A stretch of DNA of 64,000 nucleotides from Limnoperna fortunei (GCA_944474755.1 OX104115.1:65392605-65456604); one strand, 5' to 3'; positions 1-12,454 are shown, counted from the stretch's first letter. The notes: generated by a model not told the origin, from the sequence alone. Numbers and translations are program-made.

Positions 1-3000
1 AGTTCCTAGTTCAACATTCGCAGTTCCTAGTTCAACATTCGTTGTTTCTGGTTCAATATTCAAAATTTTTAGTTCCTCGTTCAACATTCGCAGTTCCTAG
101 TTCAACATTCGCAGTTCCTAGTTCAACATTCGTTGTTACTGGTTCAATATTCAAAATTTTTAGTTCCTAGTTCAACATTCGCAGTTCCTAGTTCAACATT
201 CGATTTTTATGTTCCTAGTTCAACATTCGTTGTTTCTGGTTCAATTTTCAAAATTTTTAGTTCTGCGTTCAACATTCGCAGTTCCTAGTTCAACATTCGT
301 TGTTTCTGGTTCAATATTCAAAATTTTTAGTTCCTCGTTCAACATTCGCAGTTCCTAGTTCAACATTCGATTTTTCAGTTCCTAGTTCAACATTCGCAGT
401 TCCTAGTTCAACATTCGTTGTTTCTGGTTCAATATTCAAAATGTTTAGTTCCTCGTTCAACATTCGCAGTTCCTAGTTCAACATTCGATATTTCAGTTCC
501 TAGTTCAACATTCGCCGTTCCTAGTTCAACATTCGTTGTTTCTGGTTCAACATTCAAAATTTTTAGTTCCTCGTTCAATATTCGCAGTTCCTAGTTCAAC
601 ATTCGATTTTTCAGTTCCTAGTTCAACATTCGCAGTTCCTAGTTCAACATTCGTTGTTGTTTCTGGTTCAATATTCCAAATTTTTAGTTCCTCGTTCAAC
701 ATTCGCAGTTCCTAATTCAACATTCGATTTTTCAGTTCCTAGTTCAACATTCGCAGTTCCTAGTTCGTTGTTTCTGGTTCAATATTCAAAATTTTTAGTT
801 CTTCGTTCAACATTCGCAGTTCCTAGTTCAACATTCGATTTTTCAGTTCCTAGTTCAACATTCGCAGTTCCTAGTTCAACATTCGTTGTTACTGGTTCAA
901 TATTCAAAATTTTTAGTTCCTCGTTCAACATTCGCAGTTCCTAGTTCAACATTCGATTTTTCAGTTCCTAGTTCAACATTCGTTGTTTCTGGTTCAATAT
1001 TCAAAATTTTTAGTTCCTCGTTCAACATTCGCAGTTCCTAGTTCAACATTCGATTTTTCAGTTCCTAGTTCAACATTCGCAGTTCCTAGTTCAACATTCG
1101 TTGTTTCTGGTTCAATATTCAAAATTTTTAGTTCCTCGTTCAACATTCGCAGTTCCTAGTTCAACATTCGATTTTTCAGTTCCTAGTTCAACATTCGCAG
1201 TTCCTAGTTCAACATTCGTTGTTACTGGTTCAATATTCAAAATTTTTAGTTCCTCGTTCAACATTCGCAGTTCCTAGTTCAACATTCGTTGTTACTGGTT
1301 CAATATTCAAAATTTTTAGTTCCTCGTTCAACATTTGCAGTTCCTAGTTCAACATTCGATTTTTCAGTTCCTAGTTCAACATTCGCAGTTCCTAGTTCAA
1401 CATTCGTTGTTTCTGGTTCAATATTCAAAATTTTTAGTTCCGCGTTCATCATTCGCAGTTCCTAGTTCAACATTCGATTTTTCAGTTCCTAGTTCAACAT
1501 TCGCAGTTCCTAGTTCAACATTCGTTGTTACTGGTTCAATATTCAAAATTTTTAGTTCCTAGTTCAACATTCGCAGTTCCTAGTTCAACATTCGATTTTT
1601 CAGTTCCTAGTTCAACATTCGCAGTTCCTAGTTCAACATTCGTTGTTTCTGGTTCAATATTCAAAATTTTTAGTTCCTCGTTCAACATTCGCAGTTCCTA
1701 GTTCAACATTCGCAGTTCCTAGTTCAACATTCGTTGTTACTGGTTCAATATTCAAAATTTTTAGTTCCTAGTTCAACATTCGCAGTTCCTAGTTCAACAT
1801 TCGATTTTTCAGTTCCTAGTTCAACATTCGCAGTTCCTAGTTCAACATTCGTTGTTTCTGGTTCAATTTTCAAAATTTTTAGTTCTGCGTTCAACATTCG
1901 CAGTTCCTAGTTCAACATTCGTTGTTTCTGGTTCAATATTCAAAATTTTTAGTTCCTCGTTCAACATTCGCAGTTCCTAGTTCAACATTCGATTTTTCAG
2001 TTCCTTGTTCAACATTCGCAGTTCCTAGTTCAACATTCGTTGTTTCTGGTTCAATATTCAAAATGTTTAGTTCCTCGTTCAACATTCGCAGTTCCTAGTT
2101 CAACATTCGATATTTCAGTTCCTCGTTCAACATTCGCCGTTCCTAGTTCAACATTCGTTGTTTCTGGTTCAACATTCAAAATTTTTAGTTCCTCGTTCAA
2201 TATTCGCAGTTCCTAGTTCAACATTCGATTTTTTAGTTCCTAGTTCAACATTCGCAGTTCCTAGTTCAACATTCGTTGTTGTTTCTGGTTCAATATTCCA
2301 AATTTTTAGTTCCTCGTTCAACATTCGCAGTTCCTAATTCAACATTCGATTTTTCAGTTCCTAGTTCAACATTCGCAGTTCCTAGTTCGTTGTTACTGGT
2401 TCAATATTCAAAATTTTTAGTTCCTCGTTCAACATTCGCAGTTCCTAGTTCAACATTCGATTTTTCAGTTCCTAGTTCAACATTCGCAGTTCCTAGTTCA
2501 ACATTCGTTGTTACTGGTTCAATATTCAAAATTTTTAGTTCCTAGTTCAACATTCGCAGTTCCTAGTTCAACATTCGATTTTTCAGTTCCTAGTTCAACA
2601 TTCGCAGTTCCTAGTTCAACATTCGTTGTTTCTGGTTCAATATTCAAAATTTTTAGTTCCGCGTTCAACATTCGCAGTTCCTAGTTCAACATTCGATTTT
2701 TCAGTTCCTAGTTCAACATTCGCAGTTCCTAGTTCAGCATTCGTTGTTTCTGGTTCAATATTCAAAATTTTTAGTTCCTCGTTCAACATTCGCAGTTCCT
2801 AGTTCAACATTCGATTTTTCAGTTCCTAGTTCAACATTCGCAGTTCCTAGTTCAACATTCGCAGTTCCTAGTTCAACATTCGTTGTTTCTGGTTCAATAT
2901 TCAAAATTTTTAGTTCCTCGTTCAACATTCGCAGTTTCTAGTTCAACATTCGATTTTTCAGTTCCTAGTTCAACATTCGCAGTTCTAGTTCAACATTCGA

Positions 3001-3085
3001 TTTTTCAGTTCCTAGTTCAACATTCGCAGTTCCTAGTTCAACATTCGTTGTTTCTGGTTCAATATTCAACATTTTCCATTCCTGG
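1..3085 (+). repeat. Satellite array, 118-base higher-order unit (left, plus orientation, truncated by window edge)
   Basis: A 20-base core close to agttcctagttcaacattcg repeats throughout, with linkers. The common higher-order unit is 118 bases: a 21-base subunit, a 27-base subunit carrying an attttt linker, another 21-base subunit, and a 49-base subunit containing ctggttcaatattcaaaatt. Because 118 is not a multiple of 3, the short open frames seen here are by-products and drift out of frame. Some units lose a subunit. The array runs off the left edge and ends near 3085 with diverged copies (ccattcctggttaaacattc). Confidence 0.97.
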
Positions 3086-3779
3086 TTAAACATTCTTTGA
3101 TTCTAGTTAATTGTTACATTTTTGAAGTGGTATTTTTCTTAAATAGCAATGCATAGGTACGTTGAATGTGAAAGAAAAAAAAAGGGCAAACTTTGCAATG
3201 TCAATAAGGTTGAACTTATGAACATGTGGAATTGATGTCTTTTGCAATGAAAGTTGACATACATCGGCATAAGTATTGAATTGTGTTTTGATTGATGTTT
3301 TTGTTGGTTTGTATGTTTCTTGCTTTAATGAAATTTTCGATCCATAACACAGAGCCCAGTTTTATTGTTGTGGAATCCGAAGTATTAGTCTGTGATTTAT
3401 GTTACACCACCATGTTATGTGTAAACCGTAAACACGTACGGGAATAATATGGATTTTGATGAACAAATAAATTCTATCCAAAAGTGATAACAAATAAACG
3501 TTGCTTTTTCGCTAGGATTGCTATTTGAAAATTTGTTTTAAGTTCACTCTTCACATACTATAAGATGACTTTAAATACAATATCTCTTTGTTGTTAGTTA
3601 TTCTGTTCTTTTGATGTCAGTTTCACATGGTACGATCTTGGAGAGTTCACTTTCATTTGGTTTCTGTTAATGTGATTTTGGGTTAGACAGTATTTCTTGA
3701 GAGTGTCAATATTTGATTGATTTCCCTCTTTGGACAACATATAGTTGATTCTTAGTGTTGAAGAAGCATTTTTTTTGGT
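3086..3779. other. AT-rich sequence, no gene recognised
   Basis: Non-repetitive AT-rich sequence between the satellite and the 154-base tandem units. The minus-strand frame at 3594-4025 overlaps the repeats and matches nothing I recognise. Confidence 0.5.
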
Positions 3780-4320
3780 AAGGACATTCTTGAACATATG
3801 TAACAACCCGTTTTGCAATACAATTTTCAAAGATGTGCAAATTGTTATGATGTTGTGGTTTTCTATGCACACGTATAAATATAACGATATACTATTATAA
3901 GTATATATCCACTTTTTTGTAATGTTTTTCTTCATCAGAAGTTTATTGCCAAACGGGTTGGAGTAGTCAAAATTTTCAAAAGATGTAAAAATCGTTCTTT
4001 TTAAGGTTGTAGATTTTCTATGCAAAGTACAGATATAACGATATACTATTATAAGTATATATCCTCTTTTGCATGATATTTTTCAACATCAGAAGTTTAT
4101 TGCCAATAAAAAATATTTCTAAACGAAACATTAAACTAATGAAACTACAGATCGTTCCTTATTAGCTTATCTAAGCACTAATGTGAATATAAATGTATAT
4201 CAGCACCTATACCATTTCTGAATATATACATGAATTTCTGATATATACATGGCGACTTCAAAAGTTTATTGCACAACGGGTTTGAGTAGTCTATATATCT
4301 TTATTTTCAATTTCAATGAA
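3780..4320. repeat. Tandem 154-base units and a copy of the tttattg(c)-aacgggtt repeat family
   Basis: Two units offset by 154 bases share cgatatactattataagtat (about 3885 and 4039) and the motif agaagtttattgcca. The last part, about 4085-4290, is clearly related as reverse complement to 19855-20052: both carry the block around aatgaaact-agatcg and end next to the motif tggcgac-tc-aa-agtttattg with acgggtttgagtagtc. Confidence 0.75.
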
Positions 4321-4769
4321 CCAGAATCAATCGTTCAGAGATTAAACGTACAGTTAATACAATAATATATACAATCTACTTAGATACAAACAGAAATGGA
4401 GGTATAGAGTGAAAAAGAACAATATACAATGCCAATATTTGTTCAGTAAAGAAAAAAGCATAAAAAGACTACCCTTGAGAATCTATCTTTTTCTAATTAA
4501 ATATCAATTCTAATAAAATTGCATAGTTGTTAACAAATTATCAAATTAGTGCTTTGTTGAGAAGTTTTAATTATAAATAGTGTTATTTAATATAAATAAA
4601 GTCAACCAGCGATCGTGGTAGGTTGATTAAGGTATGAATTGTGCAATTGCCATATTTAATGAGGGTATTTGTCCAATGATTCAATTGATTGACAAATAAT
4701 GTCACTCACTTTTATCATATATGCTAGTGTTAATTATATGGTTCTAAACATTTAGTAATGTAAACAATT
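4321..4769. other. AT-rich sequence, nothing recognised
   Basis: No gene, tandem repeat or strong hairpin was seen. Confidence 0.5.
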
Positions 4770-5140
4770 AGACAGAGCAGCTCCGGGTGGCGGATTGAGA
4801 GACCCTGTCGTTTGGGGTAGTCTAGTCATAATACTGAAAGCCTGGTTGCGGACCGTGGTAGGTGTTTGTAGAGTGCAACGTTCCTTGAACGATAAAAGCC
4901 CCTTTTATAGATTTGAAAAGGAGCATGCTCATTGTAGCCGCTACAAAAGGCTACATTCTCCGTCCCTACCCATACTCCTTTTTCTTGCAGTGGCAGTCAG
5001 ACATTTTCCATCTCTTTTTCACATTGATTTATTTTTTGAACTTGTTCTCGTCCTGGATATAGCTAAAATATTACTCGCTGGACATAAAGCAAACATCCAA
5101 CCAATTGATATGATTGTGTTAACTCTCAAAATAGTAACAT
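4770..5140 (+). repeat. Dispersed repeat, family B, copy 1
   Basis: Shares an ordered series of blocks with 40265-40700: gagtgcaacg-tc-tt, then tgtagccgcta-aaaaggct, then a 3' block atatagct-a-at-ct-gctgga followed by caaccaatt/caatcaatt. The 3' block recurs at 52605-52645. This makes a dispersed, probably retrotransposed family likely. The open frame at 4795-5190 is carried by the repeat and is not treated as a gene. Confidence 0.6.
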
Positions 5141-6100
5141 TATTTGGTTTATCTGAGATTGCAGGTGCAGAACCAAAAATTGTCGCGTAACATCGCACGA
5201 CCTCGCCGCAAGTGATGGAAATTGCATCCTATTATTTTCTTTATAAGCAGCGCAGCTTCCAACGTACTTTAGCCTACTCTTAAACCCTATTTCGAAAGTT
5301 TCTGAAATTATACTTAGGATTGGAAACTTTTTATTGTTAATTAACTTTATTGTATTGATGCTTTGCTGCTAATACATTTTGTGAAACGAACTGAGTTATT
5401 CATTATGGCCAGTATAGTATATTAGTAAAACAGTTCGTGTGCCTATATCTATAAGTAACATACACAATGCGAAGTCATTGAAAGGCCAGTCCTGTTCTGT
5501 ACCGTATACATAGATCTACAAAAGTTGACAATAAGTAGTATACGAGCATAAAAACGAATAATCGTACCCTCGCTTTTTTGATGAGGGTACAAATTTAGTC
5601 CCATTACTCGTATTGTAGCAGAGCGGGAGTGAATCCCTCCCAGCACTTTGATGTTGCATATACAATCATACGTGGTCGATCTTGATATCTTTCGACGGTG
5701 TCACCATTTGTTTGATCGGTTTCGTGTTTAAAATCGATATACGTGATAATAGTTATTGCCGTTTTAATAACCCACTGTACGTTATATATTATATTGACAT
5801 TCGTGTCTCCTTTAATATGTTCGATTACTCCTTATTATCTCCTAATGATATATAATTGTTTTCGCCTACGATTGACCATTTATTGCTTTTCATATAAAAA
5901 CCATACTCTACAATATAGTCCATGCTGTAAGTGATATAACGGCTAATTAAATATTAAAGAAAATATTTCATTTACAGTTTTTCATATTTTTTAATCCTTC
6001 AAGCTTTAAAATACATTTTTTTGTCCTGATCTAATAGGGGTAAGTGATGATGTAAAAAAATTATACTAATGCCCTCTTGACCTACATATACTTTCTAGAA
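5141..6100. other. AT-rich sequence, nothing recognised
   Basis: Only short open frames without recognisable motifs. The frames at 5449-5646 and 5743-5934 have no support. Confidence 0.5.
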
Positions 6101-6380
6101 AGGATCAGAAAGAATTGATCACTATAATTTTATTTCTTGGATTATTTCATGATTTTTAGGGTATGCTTCGTATTTTTTAAAATGCGTTCTAGTAAATAAA
6201 AAGTATTTATTTGTATTTTTTTATTCATCTGTTAGATAATTTGATAATAAAAAGGCATTTTGAGAATTTGTTACGTTATATTACGTAATGGATATTTTAG
6301 AAATACTTGTTCGGTTCAATGTTATCATATATATTTTGATTTGTTTGGAGTATTTCACGATTTATAGGGCAAGCTTCATA
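6101..6380 (+). repeat. Diverged repeat units (ttatttca-gatttatagggtatgctt family)
   Basis: Related blocks start near 6116 and 6330 (ggattatttcatgattttta and gtatttcacgatttataggg). Relatives occur at about 10215 and 10480, on the other side of the LINE relic, suggesting the LINE inserted into or next to this local repeat family. Confidence 0.5.
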
Positions 6381-6547
6381 TGCTTTTTTGCTTTCTTCTT
6401 CTTCTTTCTGTTTCTAGCGTTCCTTCAATATTGAAGATCATACATGACTGCCAAATTGCATGCAATACAATTAAGGTGAAAATAGAAAAAGAATGAAGTG
6501 ATGTACTTTATACAATTTAAAACTATATACAATTGACAGCTTTTGGG

Positions 6548-7245
6548 TTATGGATTGAAAATTTTAATAAGACCTGGTTCAGTGACCAGTCTCTTAAATC
6601 CCTCAACTGTAGTGGCTGAAGTAAAGTTTTGTGGCAATTTGTTCCATTGTGTAATTGTATGTGGGAAAAATGATAATTTATAACAGTCTTTTGATGTCTG
6701 GATATGTTTGTAGGAATGGGGGTTGCTGTGTCGTGTTCTACTGTCTGGTGGAATAAGTATGTTTGATGTTGGTACTGCCACTAATTAATGTTCAATTTTA
6801 TAAAAGATAACCAATCTGTATTTAATGCGTCGGACTTTGAAGGGGTGCCAATTTAAATCTATGTACATATCAGTGACTGAACTTATATTGTGGTATCTAA
6901 TACATGCAAAGCGGGCTGCTCTTTGTTGTTTTTGATATGGATCCCAAATTGTTGAACAATATTCTAATTTTGGTCGGACGAGATCTTTGTATGCATTGGA
7001 TTTGAATTTTCAGATGAGATTTTGAGATGTCCTCGGATAAAACCTAAAGATTAATTTGCTTTTGCTGTCATGTTATCAATATGCTTGTCCCATTTTAGAT
7101 TTGATTGAAGTGTTACTCCTAAAAATGTTGTGGATTCAACTTTTGAGAGAGAATGGCCATGAAGTTTGTAAGTAAAAATATGTGGGTTTCGTTTTTGTGT
7201 AATACGTAGAATGTTACATTTTTCAGGGTGGAAGTGCATCAACCA
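6548..7245 (-). pseudogene. LINE C-terminal RT/thumb region and terminal block
   Basis: The minus-strand segment 7051-7242 encodes HFHPEKCNILRITQKR and TTFLGVTLQSNLKWDKHID, the post-catalytic region found in CR1/jockey-like elements. Segment 6548-6781 encodes the conserved end with SFFPHTITQWNKLPQ. Frames between them are interrupted. Confidence 0.88.
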
Positions 7246-7345
7246 GTCTTTTTCCCACTTGCCAGCCGCTTCAAAATCTTCCTGTAGTTTTTAGCAGTCT
7301 TCAGGTGTTCTGACTTCTTTATAGATTATGTTGTCTAACAAACAA

Positions 7346-7850
7346 TCAAACAGCAAACAACCTCAATTTTCTGTGTGTCATGTATTCTGCAAGATCATTT
7401 ATGTAGATTGATAATAATATTGGTCCAAGTACTGTGCCTTGAGAGACACCAGATGTGTTGTCAGATGTTATTCCCTCAAGGACTACATTTTGTGTTCTGT
7501 TTTTCAAAAAGTGTTTAATCCAATGGTATGCATTTTTGTTGATTCCATAATGTTTGATTTTGTAAAAAAAATGTCGATGTGAAACTTTGTCGAAAGCCTT
7601 CGCATAGTCCATGATTATCTGTTTGTATGTTGTTGTTTGAGGCTTTCGATAGATCTTGGATAAAGGATGTTAATTGTGTTTCACATGAGCAAGATGATCT
7701 CAAACCATGTTGGAATTCATATAAAATGTGATTGTGTTTAAGATGATTCATGATTTGGCTAGTGACTGCATGTTCTAATAGTTTACAACATATACATGTT
7801 AAGGAAATGGACCTGTAGTTAATAGGGTCATGTTTGTCACCCTTTTTAAA
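7346..7850 (-). pseudogene. LINE reverse transcriptase, broken
   Basis: Two overlapping minus-strand frames carry RT motifs: ILYEFQHGLRSSCSCETQL (finger region), then after a frame change DYAKAFDKVSH (motif A with its Asp) and SGVSQGTVLGPILLSIYIND (motif B region). The catalytic FADD motif at about 7346-7360 reads FAV followed by a stop because of a small deletion or mutation; the downstream sequence resumes in another frame (CLLDNIIYKEVRTPEDC). Confidence 0.9.
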
Positions 7851-8525
7851 TGCTGGACAAACACTTGCGTTGCGCCAGTCATTTGGTATTTTGCTTGTGT
7901 CAAGGGATTTTTGAAACAGTAATGTTAAAATAGGAGCAATGTATTGACTACATTGTTTTAAAATACGTTCATGAATTTGGTCTGGTCCTGCTGCTTGTGG
8001 ATATTTATATTTTGCAGGAGTTTTGTGATTCCTGCTTCTGTAATGTTTATATCGTTTATTTGTGGATATATATTGTTACTTTTGTTTGGAACAGGGTCTT
8101 CAGTTATACGTGTAAAAGCATTCTGAAACTGAAAATTAAGTGCATTTGCTTTTGCTTTTGGATCTGATGTTAGGATACCATCTTTTCTTAGTTCCGGAAT
8201 ATTAGAACTTTCTGAGTTTTGGGTTTTAATGTGCGAGAAAAGATTTTTTGAAATAATTTTGCACTTATAGAAGCATGTTCATCAATTGGTATGCCCCATA
8301 TCATATTTTCAATGTACTTCCAATAAGACTCGTCTGTTTCTGAATATCATGCTTTAATTTGTTTATGGATTCTGGTATTTTTTGCCCTTTTGATTTAAAT
8401 TTTCGGTATTTTTTATTGAAGATTTTTATTTTGCTTCAGCATTTTTTTGTGGAGTATTTGTATTTATACTTGATTAAGTAAGTTTTTGAATGTTTCACAT
8501 AATTAATTAATGTTGGCTGTTTCCT

Positions 8526-9653
8526 TTATTGTAGACAATTTTTTTTATGTAAATTGTGTAGGTCTTCCCCAATTTTATTCCAATTTGCTTGGTTGTACTT
8601 ATACATTTTGCGTGTTGTTGATTGACATCGTTTTAGTAACAATACGCATTCTAAACATTCTATATCACTGTCAGCTTCACCATGTGGTGGTATAGTTTCT
8701 ATTTGATGTATTATGGCTGGATAGTTTGTGATAACCATGTCCAATATTCTATCATTTCTTGTTGGTTCTTTCACTATTTGTTTTAGGCCGTGATCATGTA
8801 TTATGTCTAATAATTGTTGGTGTTGTTTTAGATTTGGCTTCGCAGGGATAACACTATCTGTTTCCCAGTTTATATGGCCTAGATTAAAATCTCCGCCAAC
8901 AAGGATTACAGACTTTGAGTTTGTGTTTATTCTACTTAATGACTTATTTAAGGGTTCATGTGAGATGTCATCGTCAGGGTGTGGACGATAATATGCACAT
9001 ATGTAACATTTTCGACCGTTTGAGATAGTATGTCCAGCCCACACTATCTCACAGTCAGTTTGAAGTTCTTTAACTTCACTTGACAAATACTTGTTTGATA
9101 CTGCTATCAAGACACCTCTATAGCATAGACCCTTATTGTTAGGTGTTTTATCTTTTGTGTATATGGTATACAAATCTTTTGAGATTATTTCATAAGCAGA
9201 TGTTTTGGGGTTTAGCCATGTCTCTGTTCCTATTATTACATCTGGTTGTAAAGAGTTATGAGTACATCTAATTCTGGCTTTTTGTTCTTTATTGATTGAA
9301 AGTTGATATTTATTACATTTAGTGGTTTTAGAATCTTTTCTTGTTTTTCCTACATGTATGTTTGATTTATGTATATCTAGATTATTTTTCTTTGGTATAG
9401 GTGATGAACTAGCATTTGGTTTACCAGGGGTGTTTATTTGACTGGATTCACTAAGGACTGAAAATGTATTTAATGTTGTTGACATTTCTGTTTGGTTAAA
9501 GAATGAACTGTTTATGTTTGGTAGACCACATTTGATACAACTCCAGGACAAATTGCTATTTTCCATTATGCTGTACATATATGATGTCATGCCACCTTGG
9601 CAGTCCACATGATACCAAGTTTTACATGAATCACATTCTAGAGCCTTATGTTT
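8526..9653 (-). pseudogene. LINE PHD-like finger and apurinic endonuclease domain
   Basis: In frame after the TGA the sequence continues CDSC...WYHVDCQG...SWSCIKCG, the rest of a PHD-type finger. The endonuclease follows: IIGTETWL (catalytic Glu region), RGVLIAVS, YYRPHPDDD, VGGDFNLGHINW (GDFN motif) and RILDMVITN. The usual C-terminal SDH motif reads SDI, so a catalytic His is missing. The open frame ends near 8526, before the RT. This is a fragment of the LINE, not a host gene. Confidence 0.9.
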
Positions 9654-9900
9654 TCAATTGACACTTTTTCCGAATTGACCACATGGCCAGCGTGGTGTTC
9701 TTAGTCCTGGATTTAGTTCAATTTGACCACTTAACAGTATTTTTAAGAGTAAATGGTGATTTTTTATGCTTGCTTGTAATGGTCTTTTGCAACAATAAAT
9801 GTTTGATGAATGGTATAACCAGTAGTAAACTGACAAGTAGTCGGAAATCTGGTAAATTGAGGGGGCTAGTAGGAATGTGATTTGTCCTGTAGGACTTGAG
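9654..9900 (-). pseudogene. LINE N-terminal part with degenerate 2A-like motif and PHD start
   Basis: The minus-strand frame contains LLLKILLSGQIELNPGL at about 9702-9752. Functional 2A peptides end D-x-E-x-N-P-G-P; here the Asp is Gln and the final Pro is Leu, so co-translational chain separation would be lost. It is followed by PCGQFGKSV, where the second zinc-binding Cys of a PHD-type finger is Phe. A TGA at 9654-9656 then interrupts the same reading frame, which continues into the next fragment. 2A-like sequences at this position are known from APE-type LINEs of invertebrates. Confidence 0.8.
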
Positions 9901-9960
9901 ATTTGTTGGTGTTGTTCACTTAATTCCCCAGTATTGGCAGTAATGTTAGATTATGTGCCT

Positions 9961-10189
9961 TGTTGATTTTGACATACACTAAGAACTAAGGTAAGGTTAA
10001 GTACTGTATTCATTACGAACATTCTTTGGTTCTTTTTCTTTGTATGTTAGTCTAGAAGTGTGCACGAAAATAGACAGTACAGCAAGATTGTCCCCCAATG
10101 TTAGACCTATGATGATGATTAGACTGGACAAGTGTTTCTACTCACAAGGGCAATGAAGTTTAGTAAATTTGTATATTTCCATAAAAAAT
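9961..10189. other. AT-rich sequence, nothing recognised
   Basis: Short stretch between LINE 5' end and the next repeat block; no feature seen. Confidence 0.4.
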
Positions 10190-10530
10190 GTAGATAATTA
10201 TAAATTTGACTTGATCGATAATTTTCAATTTTATTTTTTTAGGTTATTTCACAATTTATATGTACTTAAGCTTTGTATTTGAATGCAGTTTCTAATCTTC
10301 ACATAATATAATTTATATATTTTTTTTGTTTTTATAGTTATTGATAAAATGATTTGATAATAATAATGCATTTTAAAATTGTGTAGTGTTACGTAATGCA
10401 AGACGTTCCCATCATTCACCCCAATGACGAAGAAGTATTTTTAACTTGTGACAATTCTTCCAGAAAGCCTTGAGGGATAATTTGCAGTATTATTTCTAGA
10501 TTATTTCACAATCAATAGGGTATTAGATGG
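10190..10530 (+). repeat. Diverged repeat units related to 6101-6380
   Basis: Blocks near 10215 (aggttatttcacaatttata) and 10480 (agattatttcacaatcaata) match the family left of the LINE, including the following gatttgataataata-aatgcatttt segment. Confidence 0.5.
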
Positions 10531-11299
10531 AACCTTTACGAAGAGAATGAGTAAATCTTGAATATTCAAGTTTTTAACTTATCTAGGTTTTGTCTATTGG
10601 CAATTTCGAAATTCCAAACTCTCGCGCAAGAGATGAGACAAGAACGGGGGTGGGGGTAAAAAAGATCTGCGATGTAATTGTATATTAGATGTGCCTTGTT
10701 TACTTGCTGACACTGAACTTTGATGGACGGTTACAATGAAAGACCAATAAAAGACCCACATAATAAGCCGCGAAAATTCTAAGTTAGAGTATGATTTTTA
10801 TACGAAAATTTAGATTATGATTTTTATACGAAAATAAAAAGCCTTGTTGCATCTTGGGTATTTACTGGATTTTTACTACTGATTGGTTGTTATAGTATGC
10901 AAATTAGCACGTTTATGATAAAATAAGGTCAAATTATCCATATGGATAAATTTTCAACGTAGCATTTTCCACGTGCATCTTCACAGATGAAAACTAAATT
11001 TCTTCCATAAAGTCGTATCCCGTTAGTTTCGCCTTGTATGCAGCTTTACGAACGTAAAGAAGGTGAATATTATGTTTGAATTTTGTATAAATAGACAGAA
11101 ATTAGAATTTTTTTTGCTATCTTACGAGCAATAGGACTGAATTCTGCCGTTAATCCGACAAATCACAAAACTAACTTCGGATTATAGCGGCAGTAAAATT
11201 CGGCCTATACGAGCATATGTTAAATGAAGACATTTTTTTAGATTGTGATATACTACTTTACTCCCCTAGCAAATTCGATCAGATATTTCCGTATTTATT
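10531..11299. other. AT-rich sequence with one imperfect hairpin
   Basis: An imperfect inverted repeat lies at about 11125-11210 (gaattctgccgttaatccga against tcggattatagcggcag). A 29-base tandem pair (tgatttttatacgaaaat) lies near 10790-10845. Otherwise nothing. Confidence 0.45.
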
Positions 11300-11441
11300 G
11301 TAATCCTTCAGATTTTAATACTTAAACCTTCTAGAAATAGAGAAAACACTTCAAATAGACCATAAACAAACGTAATGACTTCAACTTTCCAAACGCTAAG
11401 TTCCCGTTTAGCGATTGAAATATTCCAGCAGTCCGGTATGG
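11300..11441 (+). pseudogene. RT-family relic, 5' piece, interrupted by the gypsy element
   Basis: The plus strand shows degraded coding for LEIE...NDFNF...NIPA, corresponding to the LEID / YDKRDDFNF / NIPAAPAYG block that is intact at 27430-27520. It stops at the ATGG target duplication of the gypsy element and resumes at 19467. The family is common in bivalves; its retrotransposon class is not certain to me. Confidence 0.75.
11438..11441 (+). other. Target site duplication, left copy (ATGG)
   Basis: ATGG precedes the LTR start TGTGAC and recurs directly after the right LTR at 19467-19470. The related uninterrupted sequence at about 27520 has a single ATGG at the same point. Confidence 0.85.
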
Positions 11442-12186
11442 TGTGACGGTGGTCGAGTGAAAATGACTATAAACAGACAGACGGATGCAGTGATGCTGGC
11501 TTTAGTCCTTAAAATCACATAAACACTAATTGTATTAATCTACAGTTTATTAAATATATATACATCTCAATTATCTACAGTCAATTTTACAACATAGTAA
11601 GTGGAATTCCTTTCACAAAATCAGGACCAAACATAACATTCAGGATATTCTAAATCCTATCGGCCAAACGCACATGAGGTAACCGTTGAATATAATTCAA
11701 CATTGTGAAATTACTAACAAATAATCCACTACAAAACACGCATAAATCCCATAACACGGAACACAGACTTATACAAAATCACAGGTGAATCCATTAACCA
11801 TCATTAAGCAAATCCAAAAACATCTCATGGCTCATATCATAATAACACCAAAGGACCTACTCTAACATTGCCACAACTGCCTCTTCTGAACAAACAAACA
11901 ACTTGGTACTTATATACCCAAGCCTTATCACCTGACCTCAATTATCTCCTAAATTTCTCCTAACTTCCTCCTAAAATTCTCCTAACACTTACATCACCAT
12001 AATAGTAAACAAACCATAAATCAGTTTAAACATGCATATACAGAACTGATAAAAGACATCATATAACTACTTTCACTACTCCCGGGCGAAGTTAATTACT
12101 TTAACATATGGACAATACATATATTATACTATAAAGATTAAAAACATAGTTGCTTATTAATTGGATACAAATTGTAATTATTTCCA
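11442..12186 (-). repeat. 3' LTR of the gypsy element
   Basis: Matches 18691-19466 along its length, starting at TGTGAC and ending near ttggatacaaattgtaatta. It contains a cluster of tctcctaa-type short repeats at about 11942-11992. The inner end reads ttcca where the other LTR reads gaca. Confidence 0.93.
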
Positions 12187-12454
12187 TCCACTGCAAAAAA
12201 TGACTGACCTCAGTCATTGAAATAATCAAAGTAATCAACACATAAAAATAAGGATAAGTTGCAACAAAACAAACTATGCAAACATGTAAACAAAACAAAC
12301 AAAATATTCAAGTAAAAAGTAAACAAAATATTAACACTAAAAGATTACTTTAAGACCTTAAAAAGATATGATACTAAAAGTCACTTGAAATTTGAAAGAA
12401 AATCAATTTAATCCATTTTAAATTGTCTCTGTGATCCAGACTTCAAATGTTCAT

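Larger units (their letters stand above)
6390..9960 (-). mobile_element. Degenerate non-LTR retrotransposon (LINE, APE-type, CR1/jockey-like)
   Basis: Read on the minus strand, the order is a 2A-like motif, a PHD-like finger, an apurinic-type endonuclease, a reverse transcriptase in several broken frames, and a conserved C-terminal block. The 3' end (left side) finishes in a GAA-rich tail near 6390-6410, as expected for such elements. The 5' end is placed near 9960, where the open frame is lost without an ATG. Stops and frameshifts occur in every domain, so it is inactive. The clade is inferred from domain order and motifs; phylogeny of the RT domain would decide. Confidence 0.9.

Noticed and set aside
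654..944. Repeated FLVQYSKFLVP / STFAVPSS open frames in both satellite arrays as a repetitive protein
   Set aside because: The unit is 118 bases, not a multiple of 3, so frames shift every unit and close after one or two; most start at non-ATG codons and no splice pattern would link them.
3594..4025. 143-residue minus-strand frame
   Set aside because: Runs through a tandem repeat region and has no family resemblance.
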